NCBI GenBank assembly: GCA_052139835.1
Contig: JBKQVT010000146.1
Span: 1 to 36,120, forward strand
Source of the DNA: JBKQVT01 sp052139835
Lineage (GTDB): Bacteria; Planctomycetota; Planctomycetia; Pirellulales; Thermoguttaceae
Length of the DNA: 36,120 nt
Reading direction: 5' to 3'
The notes below the pieces were generated by a model, which was not told where the DNA came from, did no database searches, and saw nothing but the letters and a program-made list of their open reading frames with translations. The translations under genes were made by a program, and so were the position numbers. Shown piece by piece: positions 1-7,075 of the stretch (position 1 is its first letter; each line of letters starts with the position of its first letter).

Positions 1-863
1 GTAATCCGTGGACTGGCCTTTTCCGGCGGCAAGGGAACCGTGTCCGTGATAACCAGGGCGGAGATCGGGGCCGCGGCGATCCGCTCGATCGCCCCGCCGA
101 CGAGGAGGCCGTGCGTCGCCGCCAAAAAGATCCGCTTCGCCCCGGCGTCGTGCATGACCTGGGCGGCGCCGCAAATCGAGCCCGCGGTGCTGATCATGTC
201 GTCGAAGATCAACGCCGTCTTGCCCTCCACTTGCGTGCCGATGACGTGGGCCTGGCGGGTCTCTTCGGCGCTGCTGCGACGCTTGTCGATGATGGCCAGC
301 CGTCCGCCCAGCCGGCCCATGTGGGCCAACGCCCGCTTGATGCTCCCCTCGTCGGGACTGACCACCACCAGGTCCTCCTCGGCCAGTCCCAGGGCGCGGA
401 AGTGGTCGTCGATCACCGGGGCGGCATAGAGATGATCCACCGGGATGTCGAAGAAGCCCTGGATCTGGGCGGCGTGCAGGTCCATGGTCAGGACGCGGTC
501 GGCCCCGGCGCGGGTGATGATGTTGGCCACCAGCTTGGCCGTGATGGGCACGCGGCCTTCGTCCTTGCGGTCCTGGCGGGCGTAGCCGAAATACGGGATC
601 ACCGCCGTGATGCGATCGGCGCTGGCCCGCTTCAGGCTCTCGATCATGATCAACAATTCCATGAGGTTTTCGTTGACCGGCGGGCAGGTGGGCTGGAGGA
701 CGAAGGCGTCGCGGCCGCGGACGTCCTCGTCGATCTTGCAGGAAATTTCCCCGTCGGGGAAATTGCCCATCACGGCGCGGCCCAAGGGCAAGCCCAGGTA
801 CTCGCACACGCGTCGGGCCAGGTCCGTATGGGCACGTCCGCTAAAGAGTTTCATGTCGTCCAT
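1..863 (-). CDS. prs: ribose-phosphate pyrophosphokinase, C-terminus cut by window edge
   Basis: Makes PRPP from ribose 5-phosphate and ATP in the cytoplasm, for nucleotide, histidine and tryptophan synthesis. The reverse strand reads MDDMKLFSG and continues open to the window edge, giving about 287 of the roughly 315 residues usual for the family. Visible signatures are the FPDGEI segment, the YFGYARQDRKD ATP-binding loop, the DLHAAQIQGFF metal-binding signature, SPDEGSIKRA, and the PRPP loop DDMISTAGS. Two in-frame ATGs occur (863 and 854). The second gives the usual KLFSG start, and neither has a strong ribosome binding site. The sequence upstream of the start is a dispersed repeat, so any promoter lies inside or beyond repeat DNA. 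Family assignment is secure; the start codon is not. Confidence 0.96.
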   Translation of the reverse strand, partial: MDDMKLFSGRAHTDLARRVCEYLGLPLGRAVMGNFPDGEISCKIDEDVRGRDAFVLQPTCPPVNENLMELLIMIESLKRASADRITAVIPYFGYARQDRKDEGRVPITAKLVANIITRAGADRVLTMDLHAAQIQGFFDIPVDHLYAAPVIDDHFRALGLAEEDLVVVSPDEGSIKRALAHMGRLGGRLAIIDKRRSSAEETRQAHVIGTQVEGKTALIFDDMISTAGSICGAAQVMHDAGAKRIFLAATHGLLVGGAIERIAAAPISALVITDTVPLPPEKASPRI

Positions 864-867
864 ATTT

Positions 868-940
868 CGAAGGCGGAAGGCGGAGGGCGGAAGGGGGAAG
901 GAACGCCTGCTAATCCCTAAATCCCCAGTCCCTAGTCCCC
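868..940 (+). repeat. dispersed repeat, purine-rich block plus TAATCCC tail (copy 1)
   Basis: A GGCGGA/GGGCGG-rich block runs into AACGCCTGC and then TAATCCCTAAATCCCC-like units. The same arrangement appears in opposite orientation at about 2683-2753 with only a few differences, and its purine/pyrimidine part recurs near 26285-26320. It sits directly upstream of prs. Confidence 0.8.
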
Positions 941-1049
941 ATGCCCTTCGCCTGCCATCTTGCCATGAAGCGGCCCGGTCTGCCAGGGGAGGCCCCGTGT
1001 TTTTCTTTGCATTTTGGCCCCACTTCTGGTAGGGTGGTAGGGAAGGGGG

Positions 1050-1171
1050 GCTTAGGTCTTGGGTCTTAGGTCTTGGGACTTAGGACTTAGGAACTCGCGG
1101 CCCCAAGACCCAAGACCCAAGACCCAAGACCCAAGACCCAAGACCCAAGACCCAAGTCCTAAGACCCAAGA
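1050..1171. repeat. mirrored heptamer array (TCTTGGG / CCCAAGA)
   Basis: Left arm: six 7-bp units from 1050 to 1091 (GCTTAGG, TCTTGGG, TCTTAGG, TCTTGGG, ACTTAGG, ACTTAGG). After an 11-bp spacer, the right arm has ten 7-bp units from 1102 to 1171: seven perfect CCCAAGA, then CCCAAGT, CCTAAGA, CCCAAGA. The arms are reverse complements and could fold into a long hairpin. The 864-1176 gap holds only this array, the repeat at 868-940 and about 100 bp in which I see nothing. The right arm ends 5 bp before the next start codon, leaving no ribosome binding site. Confidence 0.9.
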
Positions 1172-1176
1172 CCACC

Positions 1177-1833
1177 ATGGCACGAGCGATTCTGGCTTGC
1201 GTGTGCGTCCTGTTTTTGACGGCTGGCCGCGGGGCGGCGGCCGCCGAGCAGGCGGTTCCGGCCCTTCCCACCACGTACGAGGTGCTGATCAACGGTGAGA
1301 GCTTCCGCGTGGAAGCCGATCGCGCCACCAAGGTCCAGAGCGCGAAGAAGCCCGGCGTCAGCTACGAACTCGCCGTGCGGATCGCCCCCACCCAAGTGCT
1401 GCGCCTCAACACGGTCGGACTGGAATACGACATGCCGGCCAACGTCTTCGACGACCGTGGCGCTCGGCAGCGGACCATCGAAATCCGGCATCAACTGGGC
1501 TTCAACGTCCTCTTGACCGACCTGGGCGGGCCGCTGGAGGCCAAGGACCAGGACGAGGTGCTCAAATCGCGGATCGACGCCGTGGTCAAGCTGCACCACG
1601 ACGAGAAGCCGGAGGTGGGCAAGCCCTTCCAAGCGAAGTTTGCCGGCGCCGCCGGCCAGGGAACGATCGTCCGCTATAAGGACGCCCGCGGTGTGGGCCA
1701 CTCCTGCGTGGTCTGCGTCTTGGGCGGCCCGAACTTCAGCGTCGCCTGCGTCATCGAGTACCACGACGACGACCGGAAAGACGTGATGCCCACGATCGCG
1801 AGGATTCTCGACTCGCTCCGCGGCCTTCCGTAG
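1177..1833 (+). CDS. secreted protein of unknown function (218 aa)
   Basis: I do not recognise this protein. The N-terminus has an export signal: a basic start MAR, a hydrophobic core ILACVCVLFLTAG, and a likely signal peptidase I site after GAAAA or AAAEQ. The mature part is a soluble mix of strands and helices with no repeats, no CxxC motif and no membrane segment, so a periplasmic or surface location is inferred. It stands alone, with repeats on both sides. The start ATG has no Shine-Dalgarno sequence because a CCCAAGA array reaches to within 5 bp of it. No other methionine near the N-terminus would keep the signal peptide. Codon use is like its neighbours, which supports a real gene. Confidence 0.75.
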   Translation: MARAILACVCVLFLTAGRGAAAAEQAVPALPTTYEVLINGESFRVEADRATKVQSAKKPGVSYELAVRIAPTQVLRLNTVGLEYDMPANVFDDRGARQRTIEIRHQLGFNVLLTDLGGPLEAKDQDEVLKSRIDAVVKLHHDEKPEVGKPFQAKFAGAAGQGTIVRYKDARGVGHSCVVCVLGGPNFSVACVIEYHDDDRKDVMPTIARILDSLRGLP

Positions 1834-1849
1834 CGCCCTGCGGTCGGCG

Positions 1850-1928
1850 GGTGCCACGGGTGGCTTGTCCACCCGTGTTTTCGCACTGCTGGACAAGCCG
1901 GGCACCGTGCGAAGCATGGTCGTGGCAC
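1850..1928. repeat. dumbbell repeat with GTGCCAC/GTGGCAC ends
   Basis: Begins with GGTGCCAC and ends with GTGGCAC. The left hairpin has a perfect 9-bp stem (CACGGGTGG at 1855-1863, CCACCCGTG at 1869-1877) with loop CTTGT. The right half (about 1878-1928) is nearly the reverse complement of 25609-25660. It follows the stop codon of the preceding gene by 17 bp. Confidence 0.85.
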
Positions 1929-2027
1929 AGGCCGTGGTCCACAAGCGACACATGGCCACGCCCGCGTGGCCATGTCACCCCTCGTTCAGGTTATTTCGCT
2001 AGGGAAACCCGCTGGCAGTGCGGGGCT

Positions 2028-2246
2028 TCAACTCCGCGGGCGGACCGCGCCGGTCAGCCCACTGTAATCGGACCGGTCCTCGGGATGCCACAGCGGCACT
2101 CCCCGCAGGACGCGCTCGGCCAGGATGTCGAGCTTGGCCTTCGAGCCGGCGGGGGCATCGGTGCACTTGAAATCCGTATGGTCGTCGGCGGGGACAAAGT
2201 CCTCGTCGTGTCCAGTTTCCAGGATCGCTTCAAAAACGTTCCGCAT
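2028..2246 (-). CDS. small conserved-looking protein (72 aa), function unknown
   Basis: The protein starts MRNVFEAILETG and is acidic. It contains a DEDFVPADDHTDF block and ends with an LWHPEDRSDYSGLTGAV block. From memory, small proteins with this WH-x-DRxDYxGLTGAV ending occur in planctomycetes, but I cannot name a function. I chose ATG 2246 because GGAG lies 8 bp upstream; an in-frame GTG at 2255 would add three residues. There is no signal peptide or membrane segment, so it is likely cytoplasmic. It is a lone gene between a dumbbell repeat downstream and a 450-bp gene-free stretch upstream. Confidence 0.7.
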   Translation of the reverse strand: MRNVFEAILETGHDEDFVPADDHTDFKCTDAPAGSKAKLDILAERVLRGVPLWHPEDRSDYSGLTGAVRPRS

Positions 2247-2260
2247 GAATACCACTCCAT

Positions 2261-2682
2261 CTCGCTAAGTGGGGTTTCGTGATTCTGGGAGTGCTCGGCT
2301 CGCTGGGAGCCACGTCACGCACCCGTGGCGGCGAAGGCCGCCACGCCCAAAAATCGTGAAAATTGCTGGGAAATACCTCTTCTCGTACAGCCGGCGCCAC
2401 CCGCACACGAACCAAGCCGGCGGGGTCGGCCGGATGCGACCCACACAGCGCCGCAATCAGGGTGCAGCGGCGGGAACGAGTCCCTACAGGTGGGGCAGCG
2501 CTGTGGATGCCAAACAATTCATTATCCACCAAATTCTCGGCCGGTCAAGCGTTTGACTGCGGATTCTTGTCTTCGCCTGGCGAAAAACCCATGACCGCCT
2601 AACACAACAATCACCCCCCGAACTCCTAGGCGTGATACCAACCGCGGAGTTACTGAGGGCACGGAGGAAGAGGGGGATTGGG
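2261..2682. other. gene-free stretch with palindromes
   Basis: No convincing gene. It holds a perfect hairpin GTGGCGGC-gaag-GCCGCCAC (2325-2344) followed by AAAAATCG. A GGCGGGGTCGG motif near 2420 also occurs near 14550. About 100 bp close to 2500-2600 is less GC-rich (caattcattatccaccaaat), but no promoter can be called there with confidence. Confidence 0.5.
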
Positions 2683-2753
2683 GGCTGGGGATTTGGGGAT
2701 TTAGGGATTAGCAGGCGTTCCCTCCCCCTTCCGCCCTCCGCCCTCCGCCTTCG
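2683..2753 (-). repeat. dispersed repeat, purine-rich block plus TAATCCC tail (copy 2)
   Basis: Reverse-complement copy of the element at 868-940: read on the minus strand it gives CGAAGGCGGAGGGCGG, then AACGCCTGC, then TAATCCCTAAATCCCC. The last 53 bp overlap the 3' end of the 80-aa gene at 2701-2943 and provide its C-terminal codons and stop. Confidence 0.8.
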
Positions 2754-2943
2754 TATCACCCTCCGCATCCCTATCCTCCCGCTCGTCGGCATGACGAGAC
2801 TCATACTGCTCCATCAGTATCGACGGACAGACCTCCTGCACGCCGCACTTCGGGCAGACGATGCGGATCAAATCTGTGCTGCTGAGCTTCAAATCGTGCC
2901 TTCGGCAAAGGTCGTATAGCTCTTTGAGGTGATGGCAGGCCAT
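2701..2943 (-). CDS. small zinc-ribbon-like protein (80 aa) with repeat-encoded tail
   Basis: The first 50 or so residues look genuine: MACHHLKELYDLC, a helix, then IVCPKCGVQEVCPS with Cys30, Cys33 and Cys39, followed by an acidic linker. One CxxC plus further cysteines (Cys3, Cys13) suggests a small metal-binding module, perhaps nucleic-acid or protein binding; this is inference. ATG 2943 is preceded by GAAGG at good spacing. The C-terminal residues from about 64 on (KAEGGGRKGEGTPANP) are encoded by the dispersed repeat found also upstream of prs, so the tail was probably acquired by repeat insertion and may replace an older C-terminus. Confidence 0.65.
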   Translation of the reverse strand: MACHHLKELYDLCRRHDLKLSSTDLIRIVCPKCGVQEVCPSILMEQYESRHADEREDRDAEGDTKAEGGGRKGEGTPANP

Positions 2944-2976
2944 GACTGCACCTTCGTTTCTGTTGCGGAGCATCCG

Positions 2977-2996
2977 TAGGGTGGGCATGGCCCACC
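2977..2996. repeat. short palindrome TAGGGTGGGC-AT-GGCCCACC
   Basis: GGTGGGC and its complement around a central AT. A second copy with one base change on each side overlaps the flgI stop codon at 8144-8163. A looser relative (GGTGGGCCATG) follows at about 3012-3020. The 2944-3315 gap otherwise holds the sigma-54 promoter at 3227-3242 and a GCCGCCG/CGGCGGC hairpin (about 3252-3274). Confidence 0.7.
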
Positions 2997-3226
2997 AGGG
3001 ACAGGCGTTCGGTGGGCCATGTCCAGCGACGCCACGCGCCGCCCGCTGAATTGTATCACGATCGGCGGTTTCTGCGCCCCGGCTCGGCAAGAACTGCGCC
3101 GCCGGTGCGTGGCGGAGGCGGCGGGAAAGACCCGTTGGCCGCCGGGGGGCAAGAAGGTGTAAGTCCTTGGCTGCCTGCCGGTTTAGGGTTGAAATGCGGG
3201 AATCGAGCCAGCGCGCCTTGTTGGTT

Positions 3227-3242
3227 CGGCACGCATCTTGCT
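3227..3242 (+). promoter_or_regulatory. sigma-54 (RpoN) promoter for the flagellar cluster
   Basis: The sequence CGGCACGcatcTTGCT matches the -24/-12 consensus TGGCACG-N4-TTGCW at all fixed positions except the first base. The essential GG (3228-3229) and GC (3240-3241) are exactly 10 bp apart. Transcription would start near 3253, about 60 bp before flgF. It implies an RpoN activator elsewhere in the genome. I saw no enhancer-type repeat upstream. Confidence 0.75.
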
Positions 3243-3315
3243 CAAGCAGACGGCCGCCGCCTCTTCCGGCGGCAAAAAAGTTCTGCGGGGGGGCCCGACC
3301 AACTGATGCACGGTC

Positions 3316-4065
3316 ATGCCCCACGGGCTTTATATCTCCGCCGACGGCGCCGCGACCCAAATCCAACGTTTGGAGGTCATCGCCAACAATCTGGCGAACG
3401 TGGATACCCCCGGCTTTAAGCGTGACTTGGCCATCATCCAGTCGCGCTACGCCGAGGCCATGGGGCAGGGGACTTCCTCGCCCCGCACCGCCGGGTCGGA
3501 CGACCTGGGCAGCGTCCAGTTCCAGGAGACCAAGACCGATTTCTCTCCCGGCCCCCTGAAGCGGACAGACGGCCCGACCGACCTGGCCATCCGCGGCGAC
3601 GGGTTCTTTCTGGTCCGCAAGGGCGATACGAACTACTTGACGCGGGCCGGCAACTTCCGTCTCACTTCCAGCGGCGAACTGGTCACCCAGCAAGGCTACC
3701 CGGTCCTTAGCGACAACCGCACCCCCATCACCATCACTCCCGACGCCGGCCGCTGGGAAATCACCGAGAGCGGGACGCTCCAACAGGACGGCAACACGCA
3801 GAACCTGGGGCTGGTCAAACCGGCGTCGCTGGGCGACCTGGTCAAGGTGGGCGAGAACCTCTTCCGTCCGCTGGCCGAGACCCCGGCGGTCGCCCCGGCC
3901 GAGCGCTCCGTCGCCCCCGGCTACGTCGAACTTTCCGGCGTGCAGCCGACCACGGAGCTGGTCAACATGTTGGAAACTACCCGCTTGATCGAGGCCAACG
4001 TCAACATGATCAAGGCCCAGGACGAGATGCACAGCGCCTTAATCAACCGCGTGCTGAAGGCTTAA
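3316..4065 (+). CDS. flgF: flagellar basal-body rod protein FlgF
   Basis: Proximal rod protein of the flagellar axle, exported by the flagellar type III apparatus. The N-terminus GLYISADGAATQIQRLEVIANNLANVDTPGFKRD carries the class signature ANNLANVDTPGFK shared by rod and hook proteins. The centre has DLAIRGDGFFLV and a TRAGNF block typical of FlgF/FlgG/FlgE. The C-terminal coiled-coil half is TELVNMLETTRLIEANVNMIKAQDEM. At 249 aa it is the usual FlgF length, shorter than FlgG. It is the first gene after the sigma-54 promoter, with flgG 160 bp downstream. The ATG at 3316 gives a standard N-terminus but has only a weak ribosome binding site. FlgF rather than FlgG is based on order and length. 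Confidence 0.93.
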   Translation: MPHGLYISADGAATQIQRLEVIANNLANVDTPGFKRDLAIIQSRYAEAMGQGTSSPRTAGSDDLGSVQFQETKTDFSPGPLKRTDGPTDLAIRGDGFFLVRKGDTNYLTRAGNFRLTSSGELVTQQGYPVLSDNRTPITITPDAGRWEITESGTLQQDGNTQNLGLVKPASLGDLVKVGENLFRPLAETPAVAPAERSVAPGYVELSGVQPTTELVNMLETTRLIEANVNMIKAQDEMHSALINRVLKA

Positions 4066-4150
4066 CCGTAGAAACCCCGGAAACGTTTCAGAGGAAGCAA
4101 GAAAACTCGCCACGGAAACGCTGAGAACACGGGACAGCGACAGCGTGGGG

Positions 4151-4210
4151 AAACCGGGGGGATAAACCCCCCGGCTCGCTTCCCAAATCCCCAAATCCCC
4201 AAATCCCTAA
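4151..4210. repeat. hairpin repeat (variant of the CGAGCC family) followed by CCCCAAAT units
   Basis: 4151-4180 is a GGGGGG-ATAAA-CCCCCC hairpin continuing into CGGCTCGCTT, a variant of the 29-bp element at 26178, 26247 and 30917. It runs directly into about three and a half CCCCAAAT units (4182-4210). It lies between flgF and flgG and ends 15 bp before the flgG start. No independent promoter is visible here. Confidence 0.75.
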
Positions 4211-4224
4211 CCTTCGAGTCGACC

Positions 4225-5028
4225 ATGAGTGTGCAATCGCTTTACACCGCCGCCACCGGCATGACCGCCCTGCAAAACTCGCTGGACGTCGTGGCCAACA
4301 ACCTGGCGAACATGCAAACCACGGCCTTCAAGGCAGGGCGGGCGAATTTCGAGGACCTCATCTACGAGCACCTGAAGTATCCCGGCTCGCAGGACAGCTC
4401 GGGCCAATACACGCCCACGGGCATTCACATCGGCATGGGCTCCCGCGTGGAAAGCGTGCAGAACGACTTCTCCCAAGGCTCCATGCAGCAGACCGGCAAC
4501 CAGTTGGACGTGGCCATTCAAGGGACCGGTTTCCTCCAGGTCCTGGATCCCAACGGCAACACGTATTACACCCGCGCCGGCAACCTCTCGCAGAACGCCA
4601 ACGGCAACCTGGTCCTGGGCGACTCCAACATCGGACGGCTCTTGCAGCCGACCATCACCATCCCCAACGATGCGACCGCCATTGTCATCAGTCCGGAGGG
4701 AATGGTTTCCGTCCGCCAGGCCAACAACCAGACGCTCAATCAGGTGGGCCAGATCGAATTGGCCACCTTCATCAATCCGCAGGGCCTGCTGAACCTGGGC
4801 GAGAACTTGTACTCCCAGACCGACTCCTCCGGCGCGCCGATCTTGACCAATCCCGGCACCAACGGCGTGGGGACCACGCAGCAGAACATGCTCGAATCGT
4901 CCAACGTCCAGCCGGTCACCGAGTTGATCAACCTGATCACCACGCAGCGGGCCTTCGAGATGAATTCCCAGGTGATCAAGGCCGCCGACGGAGTCATGCA
5001 AACGATCTCGAACATGCGGAGCTACTAA
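4225..5028 (+). CDS. flgG: flagellar distal rod protein FlgG
   Basis: Forms the distal rod that passes through the P and L rings. The 267-aa length is standard. The start SLYTAATGMTALQNSLDVVANNLANMQTTAFK carries the rod/hook signature. The central block reads QLDVAIQGTGFLQV and YYTRAGNLSQNANGNLV. The C-terminus SSNVQPVTELINLITTQRAFEMNSQVIKAADGVMQTISNMR is highly typical of FlgG. The flgA start lies 6 bp after the stop, so the two are probably co-translated. The region before the start is repeat DNA and the ribosome binding site is weak. Confidence 0.97.
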   Translation: MSVQSLYTAATGMTALQNSLDVVANNLANMQTTAFKAGRANFEDLIYEHLKYPGSQDSSGQYTPTGIHIGMGSRVESVQNDFSQGSMQQTGNQLDVAIQGTGFLQVLDPNGNTYYTRAGNLSQNANGNLVLGDSNIGRLLQPTITIPNDATAIVISPEGMVSVRQANNQTLNQVGQIELATFINPQGLLNLGENLYSQTDSSGAPILTNPGTNGVGTTQQNMLESSNVQPVTELINLITTQRAFEMNSQVIKAADGVMQTISNMRSY

Positions 5029-5034
5029 CGCCTT

Positions 5035-6150
5035 ATGACGACTACACGCTTGGCTTGGGTTTTTTCTGTCGGCCGGCGGCCACCCCCGGGCGTCCGCCGG
5101 ATGGTCTGCGCGGCGGCGCTGGCGGCGGCCTGGTTTGCCGCGGGCACGGCGACCGCGGCGGAAGTCCGCCTGCGGGCGCAGTGCACGGCCACGGGCCCAG
5201 TGGTCAAGCTGGGCGACGTGGCCGAAATCTTCACCGCCGACCGCCGGCAGGCCGATCGCCTGGCGGCCATCGAGTTGTTTCCCGCCCCCCTGGCGCCGCA
5301 GCAGCGATTTCTCCAGGTCCGCGAGTTGCAGGACCTGCTGGTCTTGCGGGGCGTCAACCTGACCGAGCACAGTTTCTCCGGCTCCAGCCAGGTCACGGTG
5401 CAGGGGCGGGTTCAGGCCGCTCGGACCGAGGCCCCGGCGGCCGCGGCCCTGCCGGTCGCCGCCGTGCGGAAGATCAACCAACGCATCTGCGAAGCGGTGG
5501 CACAGTACCTCCGGGAGCACGCCGAGGCCGGGGGGCAGTGGATCGTGGAGGCCCAGCTCAGCGACGCCGACGCCCACGCGGTAGCCGAGGGCGGCCGGAA
5601 GCTGACGATTTCCGGCGGCAGCCCGCCCTGGATCGGCGCCCAGCAATTCACCGTTTCGGTCACGTCGCCCAAGGGTCCGCTGCGCTTCACGCTGGATGCC
5701 CAAGTGTCGCTGCCGGCCACGGTGGTGGTGGCCGCCCGGGCGTTGGGGCGGGGGATGGTGATTCATCCAAGCGACGTGGAAATGGCGCACGCGGCGGTTG
5801 ACGGCGGCGGCGGCGACTTCCATGCCATCGCCGACGTGATCGGCAAAGAGACGACCGCCGCGATCGCGGCGGGCAAGCCGCTGACGCAGGACGCCGTCCG
5901 GCCGCAACTCCTGGTGCGGCGCGGCGAGGTCGTCAGCGTCTACGCGCGGGCCGCCGGCATCCGCATCCGCACCATGGCGCGGGCCCGCGACGACGGCGGC
6001 GAAGGCGAGTTGGTGGCGGTCGAGACGCTGACCGACCGCAGCACCTTTTTCGCCCGCGTCAGCGGCATCCGCGAGGTGGAAGTTTTTGTCCGCGCGCCGC
6101 GGGCCGAAGTGTCGCAGTCCGGCCAGCCCGCCACGCTCGGCGAACGCTAG
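5035..6150 (+). CDS. flgA: flagellar P-ring assembly chaperone FlgA
   Basis: Periplasmic chaperone needed for assembly of the FlgI P-ring. It has a long signal sequence: the hydrophobic core MVCAAALAAAWFAAGTATAA begins around residue 23, with cleavage likely near AAEVRL. It is larger than Escherichia coli FlgA (371 aa). The C-terminal part holds the conserved SAF-like domain: VVAARALGRGMVIHPSDVEM, then the ChapFlgA segment GKETTAAIAAGKPLTQDAVRPQLLVRRGEVVSVYARAAGIRI. The gene sits between flgG and flgH as in many flagellar operons. An ATG further in (Met23, at 5101) could be the true start and would give a normal signal peptide length. Confidence 0.92.
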   Translation: MTTTRLAWVFSVGRRPPPGVRRMVCAAALAAAWFAAGTATAAEVRLRAQCTATGPVVKLGDVAEIFTADRRQADRLAAIELFPAPLAPQQRFLQVRELQDLLVLRGVNLTEHSFSGSSQVTVQGRVQAARTEAPAAAALPVAAVRKINQRICEAVAQYLREHAEAGGQWIVEAQLSDADAHAVAEGGRKLTISGGSPPWIGAQQFTVSVTSPKGPLRFTLDAQVSLPATVVVAARALGRGMVIHPSDVEMAHAAVDGGGGDFHAIADVIGKETTAAIAAGKPLTQDAVRPQLLVRRGEVVSVYARAAGIRIRTMARARDDGGEGELVAVETLTDRSTFFARVSGIREVEVFVRAPRAEVSQSGQPATLGER

Positions 6151-6189
6151 AGGAAAATCACACTACAAAGGACAGCAAAGGAGACTTCC

Positions 6190-6870
6190 ATGGTCAAATC
6201 GTCTTGCTTGATTGTGCTGGCCGCTTGCGGCGCCGTCGCTGCGCTGGCCTTCATGCCCCGCGAGGCGCGGGCGCAGAACTCCAGCCTCATGGGCGCCCCG
6301 CAACGCAGCGCCATGACGCTGACCGACGTGTCGTGGACCTATCAGAGAGCGGAGGAAAACCGGGTGGTGAAACTCCACGACCTGGTGACCGTCCTGGTCG
6401 ACGACAAGTCGATCATGAGCAGCGACCACGAATTGGACCGCAAGAAGACGGGCTACGGCGACCTGCAACTGCCCAACTGGATCCTGCTGAAGGGCCTGCG
6501 CAAGGTGGTGGATGACCCGCAATCGGGCGGCGCCCCGCACATCCGCGGCGAAATCGACAACAAAATTCAAGCCCACGGCACCTTGACGACCAGCGACGCG
6601 GTGAAGTTCCACATCGCCTGCGAGGTGGTCGATATTCGCCCCAACGGCAACCTGGTCCTGGAAGGGCACCGCAGCATCAAGACCAACGAGGAGGTGTGGG
6701 AGTTCTCGCTCAGCGGCGAGTGCCGCGCCAACGACGTCCTGCCCAATAACACGATCATCAGCGACAGCGTGGCGGCGCTGCGGATCGACAAGGAGCAGGG
6801 CGGACAGGTCCGCGACAGCTATCGCCAGGGTTGGGCGCTGAAGTGGTTGGACAAGTGGCAGCCCTTCTAG
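6190..6870 (+). CDS. flgH: flagellar L-ring protein FlgH
   Basis: Outer-membrane ring of the basal body, diagnostic of a Gram-negative-type envelope. At 226 aa the length is normal. Core FlgH blocks are visible: LHDLVTVLVDDKS, an IRGEIDNKIQAHGTLTTSDAVKF strand region, VVDIRPNGNLVLEGHRSIKTNEEVWEFSLSGECR, and DVLPNNTIISDSVAALRI near the C-terminus. The signal is ambiguous: LAAC at residues 10-13 could be a very short lipobox, while a conventional cleavage is possible after AREARA, about residue 28. An AAAGGAG ribosome binding site lies 7 bp before the ATG. Downstream, a heptamer array begins 5 bp after the stop codon. Confidence 0.95.
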   Translation: MVKSSCLIVLAACGAVAALAFMPREARAQNSSLMGAPQRSAMTLTDVSWTYQRAEENRVVKLHDLVTVLVDDKSIMSSDHELDRKKTGYGDLQLPNWILLKGLRKVVDDPQSGGAPHIRGEIDNKIQAHGTLTTSDAVKFHIACEVVDIRPNGNLVLEGHRSIKTNEEVWEFSLSGECRANDVLPNNTIISDSVAALRIDKEQGGQVRDSYRQGWALKWLDKWQPF

Positions 6871-6875
6871 TTTTG

Positions 6876-7044
6876 GGAGTTAGAAGCTAGGAGTTAGAAG
6901 TTAGGAGTAAGAAGGGAGGAATCGGCATGAGAAAACCGGCGAAGTCGTTTCAAGACCTGCTGAACGCCTACCGCGCCGCCATTCTAACTTCTAACTTCTA
7001 ACTTCTAACTTCTAACTTCTAACTCCTAACTCCTAACTCCTACG
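6876..7044. repeat. mirrored heptamer array (GGAGTTA / TTCTAAC) between flgH and flgI
   Basis: Left arm 6876-6910: GGAGTTA, GAAGCTA, GGAGTTA, GAAGTTA, GGAGTAA. A unique 70-bp core follows (6915-6981). Right arm 6982-7044: six TTCTAAC, two TCCTAAC and a degenerate TCCTACG. The core carries a GGGAGG ribosome-binding-like site and a 24-codon frame (6927-7001). The array separates two genes whose products interact in the ring complex. Confidence 0.9.
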
Positions 7045-7075
7045 CGACGACGACACGGCCAAAGGAAGTGGAACC

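Noticed and set aside
1102..1171. CRISPR-like tandem repeat
   Set aside because: Units are 7 bp without unique spacers and no cas genes are present; it is a simple tandem array with a mirrored arm.
2701..4032. 443-residue minus-strand frame across flgF
   Set aside because: Only its last 80 residues look like protein; the rest is antisense to flgF. The gene was trimmed to 2701-2943.
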